Source: Corinectria fuckeliana
Lineage: Eukaryota; Ascomycota; Sordariomycetes; Hypocreales; Nectriaceae
Direction of reading: 5' to 3'
DNA: 64,000 bases
NCBI GenBank assembly: GCA_019137255.1
Contig: WPDH01000055.1
Span: 115,180 to 179,179, forward strand
Below, piece after piece: positions 54,439 through 64,000 of this stretch. Each line of letters starts with the position of its first letter. Within the stretch, counting starts at the first letter, position 1. Position numbers and translations under genes: made by a program. The notes below the pieces were generated by a model, which worked only from the letters and a program-made list of their open reading frames with translations, was not told where the DNA came from and made no database searches.

Positions 54439-56011
54439 GAAGCTCGATGAAACAATCGGACGACACTCGCAGCATGGAAAGGGGGAAAACAAAGTCAAAC
54501 TTAAATATCCGGCACACGCACGTGACCTCCTCCAGGCCTGAGCCCAGGGCTCGAGCCCGTAACAGTCAGTACTTATGTTTCTAAGGTCTAGAAATCGACA
54601 AGGAAAGGAAAACCTAAACAGAAAAGCAAAAGAAGTGGTCACCATCACGAGTGGTAACCGACTTGCGTTCAGTTGGAGTGGTTTTAAATCTCTCCTAGGG
54701 ATACTCCATGTTGACTAGAGCCCAGGTACCTCGTCTGTTTAATGGTGGAAGGAGGGGTGCTTACAGACGTGGTGGGAAGCCAGAGAAGGGAAGGAACAAA
54801 ATGATGCTCTCACAAGTGCACGAGCGACGTTGGTGTTGATGTCGGCAGGCTGATTAGTCACGCACGGTCCCACTGCCACTGTCTTTGTCTTCGAGTCCTG
54901 AATCAAGTAGTCTCACTTAAATAATCTACGTCTTTGAAGTGAACCGGCTAGTGTTCGGCAATCCTACAGAACGAATGCTATATTCCGAGCTTTGGTGATT
55001 GTGGAAGCTATTTGAACATGCACAACATGAGCGATAACACCGCGAGAAATCAACCAGTCCGATCCTAAATGCGGTAAGCTGACTTTCAATGAGCATCCTT
55101 GGGCTGAGTTGATGCTAACACCTCCATCAAGCAACACTGCCGGTATTCTGACGTATGTTGCAAAAATTTTGTGCGCATAAATTCACGTAATCTAGCGGCA
55201 GAGTATACAAGGTGTAGTAAGGCGCTATAACAAGTGTTACAATTCTGATCTTTGAAAAGCACGGCCTCAATTGAAGAAGTGCTACTACAAGAGCATGAAT
55301 CTTTGAGCAGAATTCTTAAAGCCTTCAATTACTACAGCTCATCCAAATAAAGCTAATTTATGTAATCTTATTCCGGGTGTTCTGAATGAACCTCTATGTA
55401 TGGTTCCTTCATATACGATGGGGCCAGATCTGAACTCTGGATCGGAGCAGAAGAGCCGACGACCATCATCTAGTTCCCTGAACGGGATTTGGCGTTCAAA
55501 TACTCCGCCTCCAAAGTTCAGAGGAAGCTGCCAACTTCCTCGGAGTCGTTTCTCGCCAAAGTTTACCCTTGTGTACGACGCGAAGTCTCTTCTAGACTCT
55601 TATGAAAGGTTACTCGTGGACCTTTTGCTTTCGATCGTGGTTGAAGAGCGACCAGCCAACAAGCGGACAGGCTGCGGAATGAGCAAGGATGCCCCAGCTC
55701 GTAAGAGAGGGCGGGTTGATGCGAGGGTGCACAGCGTGTGGCAAGAGCAGAAGGTGTATGCAGAATTTAGCATCTCAGTGTAATCCGAAGTCTTCATTGA
55801 ATAACAACTCCAGCAGCATGCCTATGAACCTCGATGAGAACATGAGACAGCCTTCCCATTTATTTCCTCGGGCCCTTTGCCTGGGTCCAATGATCCAGGT
55901 GGAAGTGTAAGAAACTCCCTAGCCAAGCAGTCCATCCCCCGAGCCCAATCAATCCTCCCTTTCCTTTCCTGTCTCCGCCAAAACAGCAACCCAAGTTCTC
56001 CAAGCCGGTCC
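54439..56011. other. Intergenic, about 1.5 kb
   Basis: No supported gene. A plus-strand frame at 55400-55783 (127 codons, ATG) has no recognisable domain and overlaps nothing conserved; it could be a gene fragment. The rest is unremarkable. Confidence 0.45.
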
Positions 56012-56681
56012 CTAAATCGCACTGTTCTTGAAGAGGAACGACTTCGCCGTGGCGATGGTTCGGACCGCATCGCGCAACTTTGCGTTGTCCTTGACGTCGG
56101 GCACGCGCCGAGTTGGCTTCGGGAGTCGCGACGGGCTGTTGGGGCGAGGTCGAGGCGAAGGGGTTGCCTGTCCGGGGGCGGTCGCGTTGGCCCAACGGCT
56201 CGACTTCAGTCCGAGCTCGGTCTCGAGGCCGCTCTGGGGCGTGACGGCGNNTCTTGACCTCAGTCGAAGGTAGTGTGAGCTCGAACACAGAGTGGAAGGG
56301 GCAGGTTTCCTTGCCGCCCCAAAGATCCTTCAGGATAACGCAGTGCTTCTGGAAAGCCTTCCCGTCGTCCAGGGGAAGGGCATGTCTCTGAAGCAGCGGC
56401 GACTCGAGAACTTCTTTCGCGCTGCGTCTGTCGCCGACAATGTCCTCCCGTGTAGTGCACTGCGCGCAGCGAAGCTTGGCCATATCGGCGAAGTCAACTC
56501 CGACGGTGCTGAAGTCTCTTTCGAGGACGCCGCACGTGCCGAAGAAGCAAACACAGGGCCCACGAGCGGCGGCGCAGACCTCACGGTGGCCGGCGACCAA
56601 GTGAAGTTTCCCACAGGTGAACGAAAGTGACGGTGGGCTGTGGGGAGCGCACAAGGCGAGCGCGATGGACTCTTTGCACAT
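56012..56681 (-). CDS. Unknown Cys-rich fungal protein, interrupted by an N gap
   Basis: ATG 56681 (MCKESIALALC) opens a coherent protein with several Cys/His pairs: CAPHS, FTCGK, PCVCFFGTCGVLERDF and LRCAQCTTRED, then RHALPLDDGKAFQKHCVILKDLWGG and CPFHSVFEL. The pattern suggests metal binding, but I do not know the family. At 56250-56251 two Ns occur. After them the sensible frame is a different one: SGLETELGLKSSRWA, then a Pro-rich stretch and AKSFLFKNSAI to a TAG at 56014-56012. So the gap hides an unknown number of bases and the printed frame (running to 55860) is wrong in its last third. About 220 residues are visible. Confidence 0.65.
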
Positions 56682-57267
56682 GTTGGCGAGGGTGGGAGAG
56701 ACGGAATGAATGCGTGTCTGTCGTACTAAGTGATGATTGCAAAAGGAGCGACTGCAGCGGGATGCCGAGGAGAGTTGCGGATGCAAAAGAGAGTGAAGGT
56801 GCAAGGTTGCGGCTGTGGGGATGTGTTGAAGAGGAGGAAGGGATGTTAAAAGCGAGGTCACGAAAGGATTTAGGATGTAGTGTCTTAGGCTGTTGACGGC
56901 CAGCACCTGGCTGACAGCTGGCAGTTGGCAGCTGGCAGTTGGCAGCTGGCAGTCAACAGCGTGCTCAGAAGAGACGGGATTTCTGGATATTGGTCAGTTT
57001 TGGTTTGAGATTGGACGAACGGAAGAAAACTGCATGGGCAAATCCGGATGCCACCGGGCGGTTGAACACAGTTGAAGCTGAAGGCCGAGTGCTTCAAAGG
57101 AAGAACTGGGATTCGTCGTAACTAGAGGTTACTAGGAAGCTGCTTGGCTGAGTTCCCGTTCGTGGTTTATTCTCGGCTGCCGATTCAAGAGGATCGTTGA
57201 AACACTCGATGACAGTTGAGTGTGAAGCAGAGAGCTCCAAGTTGATGTACAGTTTCCTCATCCGCGT
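56682..57267. other. Intergenic with repeat array
   Basis: Promoter side of the Cys-rich gene, the 14-bp repeat array at about 56,900, and otherwise nothing that I recognise. Confidence 0.5.
56889..56960. repeat. 14-bp tandem repeat inside a short inverted repeat
   Basis: CAGCTGGCAGTTGG occurs at 56915-56928 and 56929-56942, then partially (CAGCTGGCAG) at 56943-56952. The array is bounded by GCTGTTGAC (56889-56897) and its exact inverse complement GTCAACAGC (56952-56960). Confidence 0.75.
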
Positions 57268-57640
57268 TCACCTCTTCCAAAGCGCCACACCCAACCCCAG
57301 CGGCTTTCTCAGATACCCCCCTCTTGTCTGCATTTCTGCCTGTCGCAATTCGACCGAACGCCTTTGCGCCCGGGCTACGACAAAGGGCCTCATCTTCATC
57401 TCGGCCACGTGCCGTCCCACGCACGCTCTAGGCCCGAGGCTGGACGGAATAGACGCCTTGTTCTGCCGCGCAGTCACCTTCTCCCATCGCCCCGGCTTGA
57501 AGTCGTCGGCATCCTCGGCCCAGATCTCCTTGGAGTGGTGTGTCGAGTACGTCGGCACGCTCAGGACGCTTCCCGGGGGAGAGAAATGGCCGTGGATGGT
57601 GGCGCCAGGCGAGGACGAGGGCACAGGACGAGTTGGAAGT
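57268..57640 (-). pseudogene. Cytochrome P450 C-terminal stub
   Basis: About 120 codons carry only the C-terminal end of a microsomal P450: PPGSVLSVPTYSTHHSKEIW, the PERF-like FKPGRWEKV, the heme-binding loop PSSLGPRACVGRHVAEMK (with the invariant Cys) and LRKPLGLGVALWKR to a stop at 57268. The I-helix, the K-helix ExxR and the whole N-terminus are missing; the upstream sequence on this strand is unrelated. The usual Phe of FxxGxRxCxG is replaced by Ser. It resembles benzoate-hydroxylase-like (CYP53-type) ends, but that is uncertain. Confidence 0.7.
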
Positions 57641-58355
57641 CGGCAATTGACAAATCGGGAGCCGCGGTTGAATTCCCGGGATATCTGACCTGCGGAAAGT
57701 GTAGACTGGCCTTTGGCGGAGCTGACTTGTGACAAAGGACTTGCTACAGGAACAAATGTCAGCGAGGATGCCAACGACCGGGCTGAAGCTAATGCCGCCA
57801 TTTTATTAGTGCATTGCGGTTTGCACGATGCATGGCAGTCCAAGAATAGTCCACACAGCAACGACACTCTGCGACAGGACCGTGAAATCCATCCCGGACC
57901 GCGGCACCAGCGTCAGACCCCTTCCAATTCGCGCGATCCGAAGCCGAGTTCTGCATGCATGTATTCTTGCCATCTTCAACGCCGAAGCCACCGTCGGCTG
58001 GCGCGTGGCGAAACTGAAACCGCCCCAGCTCGCTTCGTGCAGCGGCGTTGCAGCCGGGGGGTTCTTGCAGGCGCCTTCGGTATCATCTGCGCCCAGGGCG
58101 TCTCGCATCTCCAACATCCGACGGGATCCGGTTTCGCGGCGCTGGGAGGCCGACGATTCAGCCTTCTTGAAGAGAAGGCTGGGAGGCGTGTGGGATTTGC
58201 ATCTTGTTGGAGTTCCTGTCCATTTCAACTAGGTTCACTACGACAGCTCGACTTATCACGGCGCCGCAGAACATAATCTCTGTTACTCCGTTTGCTACTG
58301 TAACCAAGTTGCATACCTTCCACTCGCAATCAGGCATTGCGCGCCGTTTGACACG
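57641..58355. other. Intergenic
   Basis: Overlapping open frames on both strands at about 57,700-58,280, with no domain and no consistent splicing. I call nothing here. Confidence 0.45.
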
Positions 58356-59035
58356 ATGGATCTGTCCCCGCGCTTCGACTTCGGCGATCCCATTCACGAT
58401 GTCGGGCCGACGAGACCAGTCTCAAGCAGCTTCACCGAACCAGCGACAACACCAGGGCCCTTCGACGCCTTGTCCTCACTAGACGCCGCAGACAAGCTCG
58501 TCCTGGCCCAAGAGATCTCGCGCATCGTATCCGCCTCCCACTCAACAACCCTGTTCACAGCCATCACTCCCCGACAGTCATTCCAGGCCGTCACATCAAC
58601 CGCCAAAGTCCCCGAAACCACTGCCTCCGAACAGAGTGTCCCGACCCCGAGTCCTCGCTTTAGCAGGCTAGAGGATATTGGCATTGCGTTCGGTGTTTTC
58701 GGTGAGGGTTCCTACCGCTTTCTTCCCGCAGGTGGACGTTAATAGAGTTCCAGTTGCTGTGGCTGTCATTGCCGTTGGCGTTGTCTTTTGTCTGCGGTCA
58801 AAGAAAGGAGGCAAACCGCCAATGGCACACATGCAACAAGAGCCGAAGCCTGTGGATCGCGGCGACTGGTACCAGCCAGCTGCACCCAGCTTTGCACATA
58901 TNNATATCGACGGATAACAACGTGCATCCTGCCAACTATTCCCGAGATCACAGCCACTGGACGTTACCACCAGCGTATCCTGCATCGCAAAGCATGAATT
59001 CCATGTCGTATCCGCCGAGGCAAGGGCCTCCTTGA
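58356..59035 (+). pseudogene. Possible single-span membrane protein, broken by frame change and N gap
   Basis: ATG 58356 opens a Ser/Thr/Pro-rich protein (MDLSPRFDFGDPIHDVG) up to about PSPRFSRLEDIGIAFGVF. The next segment, VPVAVAVIAVGVVFCLRSKKGGK, is a transmembrane span with basic stop-transfer residues but lies in another frame; the 30-nt stretch between (GTGAGG...CCCGCAG) is too short for a normal intron. The cytoplasmic tail continues to SFAH and the NN at 58902-58903, then in a third frame STDNNVHPANYS to a stop at 59033-59035. The parts fit one protein, so assembly error or real decay must explain the breaks. Function unknown. Confidence 0.4.
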
Positions 59036-59647
59036 CAGTGGATATTACGTGCAAAGGGGGTTTCCGTGTATTCTTTTAACTCCTTTTGCTTAATTGAATG
59101 AGAATATTCGCACATTACCGTCGCCGTGACACTTTGCTGTCTCTTCACACAATATTGAACTGGGCTGCACGGGTGTCTTTAGACAGACTCGCGTCACGGG
59201 TCGGCGCAGGCTAGCCGACAGTCTGGGCTATGAATAATGAAAAGGCAAAGGTAACTAACATATTGTTGCTGCGGCTGTTGCTGTTGCTGTTGCAGTGCTC
59301 GGTGTTCTTGATTCTAGGATCCGCTCCCTTCTCCAGCAGCCACTTGACCGCCGTCGACCCGAGCACCGTAGTCGACGAGCCATCGGACGCGGGCCTCGTC
59401 GCCGCAAGCTAGGTGGATCAGGCGCTGGCCACGGGCTCTGTGATCGGGTTCCCCCGGTCGATAAATGTCCTAGCCATGGGCAATGAGCAGGTCCAGCAGG
59501 GGGGCCGCGAACCTATTCCAGACTATTGCGGACTCGCCCTGCTTAGACGTCCAAGGATCAGCAAGGATTGTGGAAGTTGCGCAAGGGACGGGCAATCATG
59601 CGTCGCATAATGGCGGCAAGAGTTCAGCTAAGGCTGAGTGAGTACGG
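59036..59647. other. Intergenic
   Basis: A short CTG/TTG microsatellite at about 59264-59300. No gene is supported. Confidence 0.5.
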
Positions 59648-61424
59648 TTGCGAAATGCTAGGAAATCCCTCAATCGCTATCATCTAATGGCAATGCCGCG
59701 ACCGAAGAAAGATCTTGCGTTCGTACGAGACATCGTTGAGACTCGATTTTCTGAAGATCGAACATATGACCAGATTCTCAATGATGTTAATGATCTCCTT
59801 CTTGCACAGGGAAGTCAAATTGTCAGTCTTCGCACGTTGAAGTCCTAGATCTCTGCTTCGAGCCTCATACGAAAATCAACTGTCTCTCTTGATCTATGGT
59901 ATGAAGAAATATCAGAGCTCTTTCTATCTGATGTTTCTTTTCCATCGATCTTGAAGACAATAAATGAATTCCTTCTCGTACGAGACTCTCAACCGATCAG
60001 CCTTCGAACATTAGAACGACAGTTACATCGATAGGGTCTTATATGACAACTGTATGTTTAAATTACGGATGAACTGGTTGGACGCGTACGCGTTTACTTT
60101 TATTTCTTCGGATTTTCTGATCAATCGATCCATCGGGATATCCAGACAAGATGGACTAGAGGTTTCTCTTTGGATGATCCGAAAAATCCGATACGGAAAT
60201 GGAATGAAACGACGGTTCCGTACGAGTCATGAAAGAGAAGCTGCTCTTCAAACTGCTATCCAATTCCTTGAATAAGACCTTGCAAAATCATCAGCAATTC
60301 GATCCTTTAGACGAGGTTATCTTTATAACTACATACACATTTAAGGAAACATCCTGGTTTCACAGAACCGGCTATATGACTTCTATCGGTCTGTCTTTCC
60401 AGAAGAAGTGCAGAAACATCGAGAAGGGAACTCTAAGCATCGTACATACTTTACAGTTCCTGGACCGAGTTTCCTTTGGTGCCTTGATGGCTACGAAAAG
60501 CTAAAGATATTCGGATGCCAGATCTATGCCTGTATTGATGCGTACTCAGGATATATTATATGTTTCTATGTTGGCCGGTCTGTAGCAACTAGAATGATTA
60601 CATTAAAGTAATACTTTCGTACAGTCTAGCACCATAGATTGAGGCCATTATTCGCCCGTTCAGACCATGGAACTGAGATACCTCTGTGGGTAGCAGCCCA
60701 ATCCAGTCTTGCTCAAGCTGGACCAGCTCAAATCTCGTACGGAGATGAAGCTAGAAATTATCATTCTTATTAGCAAGGCGACTAAGTTCAGTCATGCTAT
60801 ATATACGGACTTAGCACTCGAAATATCCGTATTGAAAGCTAGTGGCGCCAGCTTCGATCAGGATCTTCAGATCGATAGATTGGTTATATTCTCTTATATG
60901 TAATAGTTAATTTAATACTACTTTAAATATAGTCTTACTTTGATAAATCAGCAAGCTATACTCTATTTATTAAAGGAAAGCTGGCTGATCAAATTGCATT
61001 GTGTGCAATCTATGCTCGAATAATCCAAGATGAATTTGCTAAATTTGTATCTCTTTAGATGGGACATAAGATCCGTACATAAAAGAATCTTCAGCATGTC
61101 ATTTCTGGGATTCTAGCAGATCTATATCACACACAGGATGTGCGAAACTGCGGCGTTCCCTTTGATAAAGATGATAACACAAATGACCGTATGGTTTTGC
61201 GTACGATGCTTGACTCTGTAGACTGCCAGGCTGTACACTAGTTGTTTGCTTCTTCCGAGAGAAAGGAATCAATGTCAATCTCCTGTACAATATGGTTCTT
61301 TAATGAAGAACTTGATGACTCTCAACGACCATATATTACTACGTACATGACCTTACAGCAACGAACTGAACAACATCAGGAAAGCGGTCAATCACCCATT
61401 TTACTGACATCCCTCGGGGTGTAA
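59648..61424 (+). pseudogene. Eukaryotic integrase-core (DDE, rve-like) gene relic
   Basis: Pieces read in order with many stops and shifts. N-terminal PRPKKDLAFVRDIVETRF and TYDQILNDVNDLL come first. FLWCLDGYEKLKIFGCQIYACIDAYSGYI (60,470-60,560) holds the first catalytic Asp. RSDHGTEIPLWVAAQSSLAQA (about 60,657-60,720) holds the second Asp. STRNIRIES-stop-WRQL (about 60,818-60,855) holds the Glu. LADQIALCAIYARIIQDEFAKF and MGHKIRT follow, then RNCGVPFDKDDNTND. The D-D-E layout and the HKIRTQKN-like tail fit the large integrase-core proteins found in fungi and animals outside retroviruses. TAG in place of CAG or TGG at several places suggests C-to-T decay. Terminal repeats were not found. Confidence 0.72.
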
Positions 61425-61789
61425 TACAGATATATATATATGATACTCTTACTTATTACACCTGAAAACCCACTAATTAAATACAATTGAACCACCTACG
61501 TACCAAGCTTATTTGTCTTTCCAGGAATAAAGAAACCATCCTAATAATAGCCAATAGTCACAAGACTAATCAGACGGATCCGAAGACCAAGAGGGTTCTT
61601 GTACGGGTCAATGATCTTTTGCGGGCGGCAAGCTTGAAGAGCCTCTTGGGTTCGCGATTAGTATGTCGTCTTGAAGTTGCTCGTACGATCGCGCTGTGTT
61701 CGGGATGACTTTGGCAGCTGGCAGCCAGCTGGATGAAGAGAAGCCCGAATGTAAAGGCAGCAGCTCGAGAACCTGCTGTCTTGACTCTT

Positions 61790-61833
61790 TTATCCTCATC
61801 ATCATATCATCATCATCATCGTCGCCGCCGCCA
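61790..61833 (+). repeat. CAT/CGT/CCG trinucleotide microsatellite
   Basis: TCATCATCATATCATCATCATCATC followed by GTCGCCGCCGCC, directly before ATG 61833. Confidence 0.8.
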
Positions 61834-62245
61834 TGTACGTACGAGCCCTTGATGAGATGACTGCTAAAATACTAACCTTCTTCCTTAGAGTCATCATGAG
61901 TTTGTACGCTTCTTTCGATATCGCTTCCCCATCGTACACACAAGACCCCGAATCGCTGACTGTGATCACAGTCCCAACCCACGCATCGTTCCTGGGCAGA
62001 GCCGCTACCCCGTACGTAACTTCTCTATGGCTTAGTTCCTTATACAATAACTAGCATTCTCATAGACTACTGCCGTGCATCTCGTACAGGTGCCAGGTGA
62101 GCATCGTCTCTATGAGGTCGATGTCTCTAACCAGCAACTCCGGCCGTACATCAAAAACGCACTGCAGCGCGAGGTCCTCGCTCTCTCCCCCAGCAAGGAC
62201 TGCTCGAGGGACCGGGGACCTCTGAGGCAGACCCTATTAAGCTAG
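61833..62245 (+). CDS. Possible small spliced gene (about 100 residues)
   Basis: Excellent splice signals support a gene: donor GTACGA at 61839, TACTAAC branch and TTAG at 61888, then donor GTACGT at 62012 and CATAG at 62065. One model (61833-61838, 61889-62011, 62066-62245) gives 102 residues in phase. A second model starts at ATG 61896, reads MSLYASFDIASPSYTQDP and LTVITVPTHASFLG, and uses the GTAACT donor at 62016. Both join the same third exon, HLVQVPGEHRLYEVDVSNQQL. The second reads more like a natural protein. An acidic alternative 3' frame (SEADPIKLEEDGTQED) ends at about 62,285, suggesting a frameshift or another intron. I do not recognise the product. Confidence 0.35.
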
Positions 62246-62545
62246 AAGAAGATGGGACCCAAGAGGACCCTATTATCCTCGACTAAGGCACGTACTTATC
62301 TTGACGTGCACAGCACAAAGCATACTATCGCACAGCTCATGAAGCCTTAGTCAAGTAGCCTTGCGTGGAGGCGTCAGTCAGGTCTGATCTGGCTGACCTG
62401 GGACGACGACTGGGTCGATGTAGCAAGCTTAGACGCTCGCTTCAGCCCTACGCGCTAGATCTAAGCGCTCGGCACTTTGGTTCACGGCGGCCAGCTACTC
62501 GTCCCGTATGGAGTCTGCACTGAGTGTACAGATAACCTGAGGGAC

Positions 62546-62586
62546 CCCCCCTGGTCTAACCTGAGGGGGTACAGGGACCAGGGGGG
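62546..62586. repeat. Perfect 11-bp inverted repeat (hairpin)
   Basis: CCCCCCTGGTC at 62546-62556 and GACCAGGGGGG at 62576-62586, separated by 19 nt. It lies between the possible small gene and the RIP-mutated gag; it may mark an element border or a terminator-like structure. Confidence 0.6.
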
Positions 62587-62841
62587 CTAAGCTGAGTACC
62601 TGTTGGTGGTAGGACCACTAGTCAGGCCTGCTATCGGGCACCGTCCATATTTCTGCCTTAGATGCTAGGCATCTAGCGNNAATCTAGTATTATCTTTAAC
62701 ATTAGGAAAAGACCTATAAGTAACTAATTCCTCCCCTAGCTAAGTAATTACCTACTAAGGCTTATAAATTCTGATTTGAGCGATTTACATAATCTAAAGC
62801 TATTCACCTACTAAGTATTTAGCATACCTTTAGCTACTAAT

Positions 62842-64000
62842 ATGACAGATACAGATAGTATAAAGGCGTCTTTAGACTTTCTTCTTAAGCTGAAGAAGGC
62901 TAAGAATTAGACCTTATAGCTAGAGCGTATTCACACTTTAGCTATAATATGTAGAATCTAGGAATATATCAGCCTGGAGACTATATTAGGTATTAATAAT
63001 CTAGTATTAGACCTTATGCTAGTTATTAATAAGAAAGACTTCTCTCTGAAGCCTAAAAGACTAGATTTTTTAGGTATTAGTAATAGCGAGGAAAAGGCTC
63101 TTACTGTATAGATCTATCAGCTTAACCTTAAAGATTAGCAGTAAGACTGTAATATTAAGTGAGCTGATAATAACAGGCTATTTATGCTATAGTAGGTAAG
63201 GCAGGATAAGAGCTTGCAGGATAAGGCTTTTAAGAAGAAGAAGCTAGACAAGCTTAAGATATCTATCTTAAAGACTCTCTTAGGCAGCTATACTATATAT
63301 ATCAGGAAAATATAGGATCTTAAGGAGATTATTAGCCGCCTTAAGCTTTTTATTAATCCTAAAGNNAATATCTATAGAGTTAAGATAAAGTTTTAGGCCC
63401 TAGTGACTAAGAAAGGGTTAAGAGATTAGGAAGCCTAGGCTGACTAGTTTGAGGAGGCCTAGGAGAATTATATTATATATAAGATAATTACTATTAATAA
63501 GAAGAGGGCTAGAAGGGAGTTCCTAAAGGTGATAAAGCCTTAGTAAGAGTTTTATCACACCTAAGATAAGCTTATTATAAGGCAGAAGAGTAAGAGTAAA
63601 AAGGTGGATAATCTGCTTAAGATTATACACCTCTTTTATAATAATATAAGAAAGAANNCTTCTTAAGCTCACTTTATGATAGCCCCTAGGTTATTAAACC
63701 CTTCTTAGTTAAGCTAGCAGACTAAAACTATAAGTTAGAAGTATCTTAGCTATAAAAGGAGGTATCTTATATAGATGCCTATATAGTAGGAAAGATGTTT
63801 TAACTTTCTGGCCTTATATAAGAAGGAATACGCCTTAGAGGGCTAGGGCTTTTACCTTAGGCAGGATAAGACCTTTAAGAAGTAGTTTAATAAGTACCTA
63901 GAAGAGCTAAAGAAGGCTAATACTTAAACTCTAGCAAAAAAGGTAACCTACATGCTAATTAGCAGTCTAAAAGAGAAGGTAAAGATAATTACTATCACTT
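62842..64000 (+). mobile_element. RIP-mutated retrotransposon gag region, cut by window end
   Basis: From ATG 62842 (MTDTDSIKASLDFLLKLKKAKN) one frame stays gag-like for over 1 kb apart from stops, nearly all TAG where Trp (TGG) or Gln (CAG) is expected, for example after KAKN and in LNLKD-stop-Q. Recognisable features are a helical, Lys-rich capsid-like stretch (LQDKAFKKKKLDKLK), a second helical block and a basic region near 63,750 before a possible zinc-knuckle Cys at about 63,797. Two N gaps (63365-63366, 63657-63658) interrupt it. Copia-type gag is likely but unproven; the polymerase part would lie beyond the window. Confidence 0.65.

Noticed and set aside
55400..55783. 127-codon plus-strand frame with ATG
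   Set aside because: No domain and no conserved-looking blocks; left as uncertain intergenic sequence.
1..64000. tRNA, rRNA and CRISPR-like arrays
   Set aside because: No T-arm/anticodon cloverleaf, rDNA core or regularly spaced repeats were recognised by eye; a tRNAscan run would be decisive for tRNAs.

Overview
The window is nuclear DNA of a filamentous ascomycete (Pezizomycotina, probably Sordariomycetes). The evidence is short GT-AG introns of about 43-74 nt with CTAAC-like branch points, compact pyrimidine-rich promoters, fungus-specific families (Egh16-like secreted protein, MED18, M28 aminopeptidase Y, cytochrome b5-fused desaturase, NO VEIN-type ATPase) and retroelements with the C-to-T/G-to-A signature of repeat-induced point mutation (RIP). 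Species cannot be fixed from the sequence alone. Exon coordinates were worked out by hand from splice sites and reading-frame phase.

Layout. 1-6 kb: two tandem paralogs of an unknown 255-residue protein flanking a phosphotransferase-like gene with an in-frame stop, then a secreted Ser/Thr-rich protein. 8-15 kb: sphingolipid-type desaturase, histidine phosphatase, an unknown protein with internal repeats, and a zinc-finger exonuclease of the REXO4/ISG20 type. 18-26 kb: Egh16-like secreted protein, the divergent pair MED18/PNK1, and an MFS sugar porter. 26.7-34.6 kb: a proline-rich protein and an eight-exon gene of 1757 residues joining an Hsp90-like ATPase to a NO VEIN/DUF3883 C-terminal domain. 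36.9-41.4 kb: a frameshifted kinase relic, a small secreted cysteine-rich protein and an M28 aminopeptidase.

41.9-64 kb is transposon-dominated. A RIP-destroyed Ty1/Copia element has 213-bp LTRs and a TATAA target duplication. It is followed by a second, base-balanced but broken Copia, a Gfd2/YDR514C-like exonuclease-fold gene, an unknown Cys-rich protein, a P450 stub, a dead eukaryotic integrase gene, a possible small spliced gene and a RIP-mutated gag running off the window. Six 2-nt N gaps occur here and two of them break reading frames.

No operon-like or cluster logic is evident. The genes are mostly independent housekeeping or accessory loci. The best candidates for unusual biology are the ATPase-DUF3883 protein, the unknown tandem paralogs, and the polarity of RIP across the first Copia element. 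No tRNA, rRNA or CRISPR was recognised.
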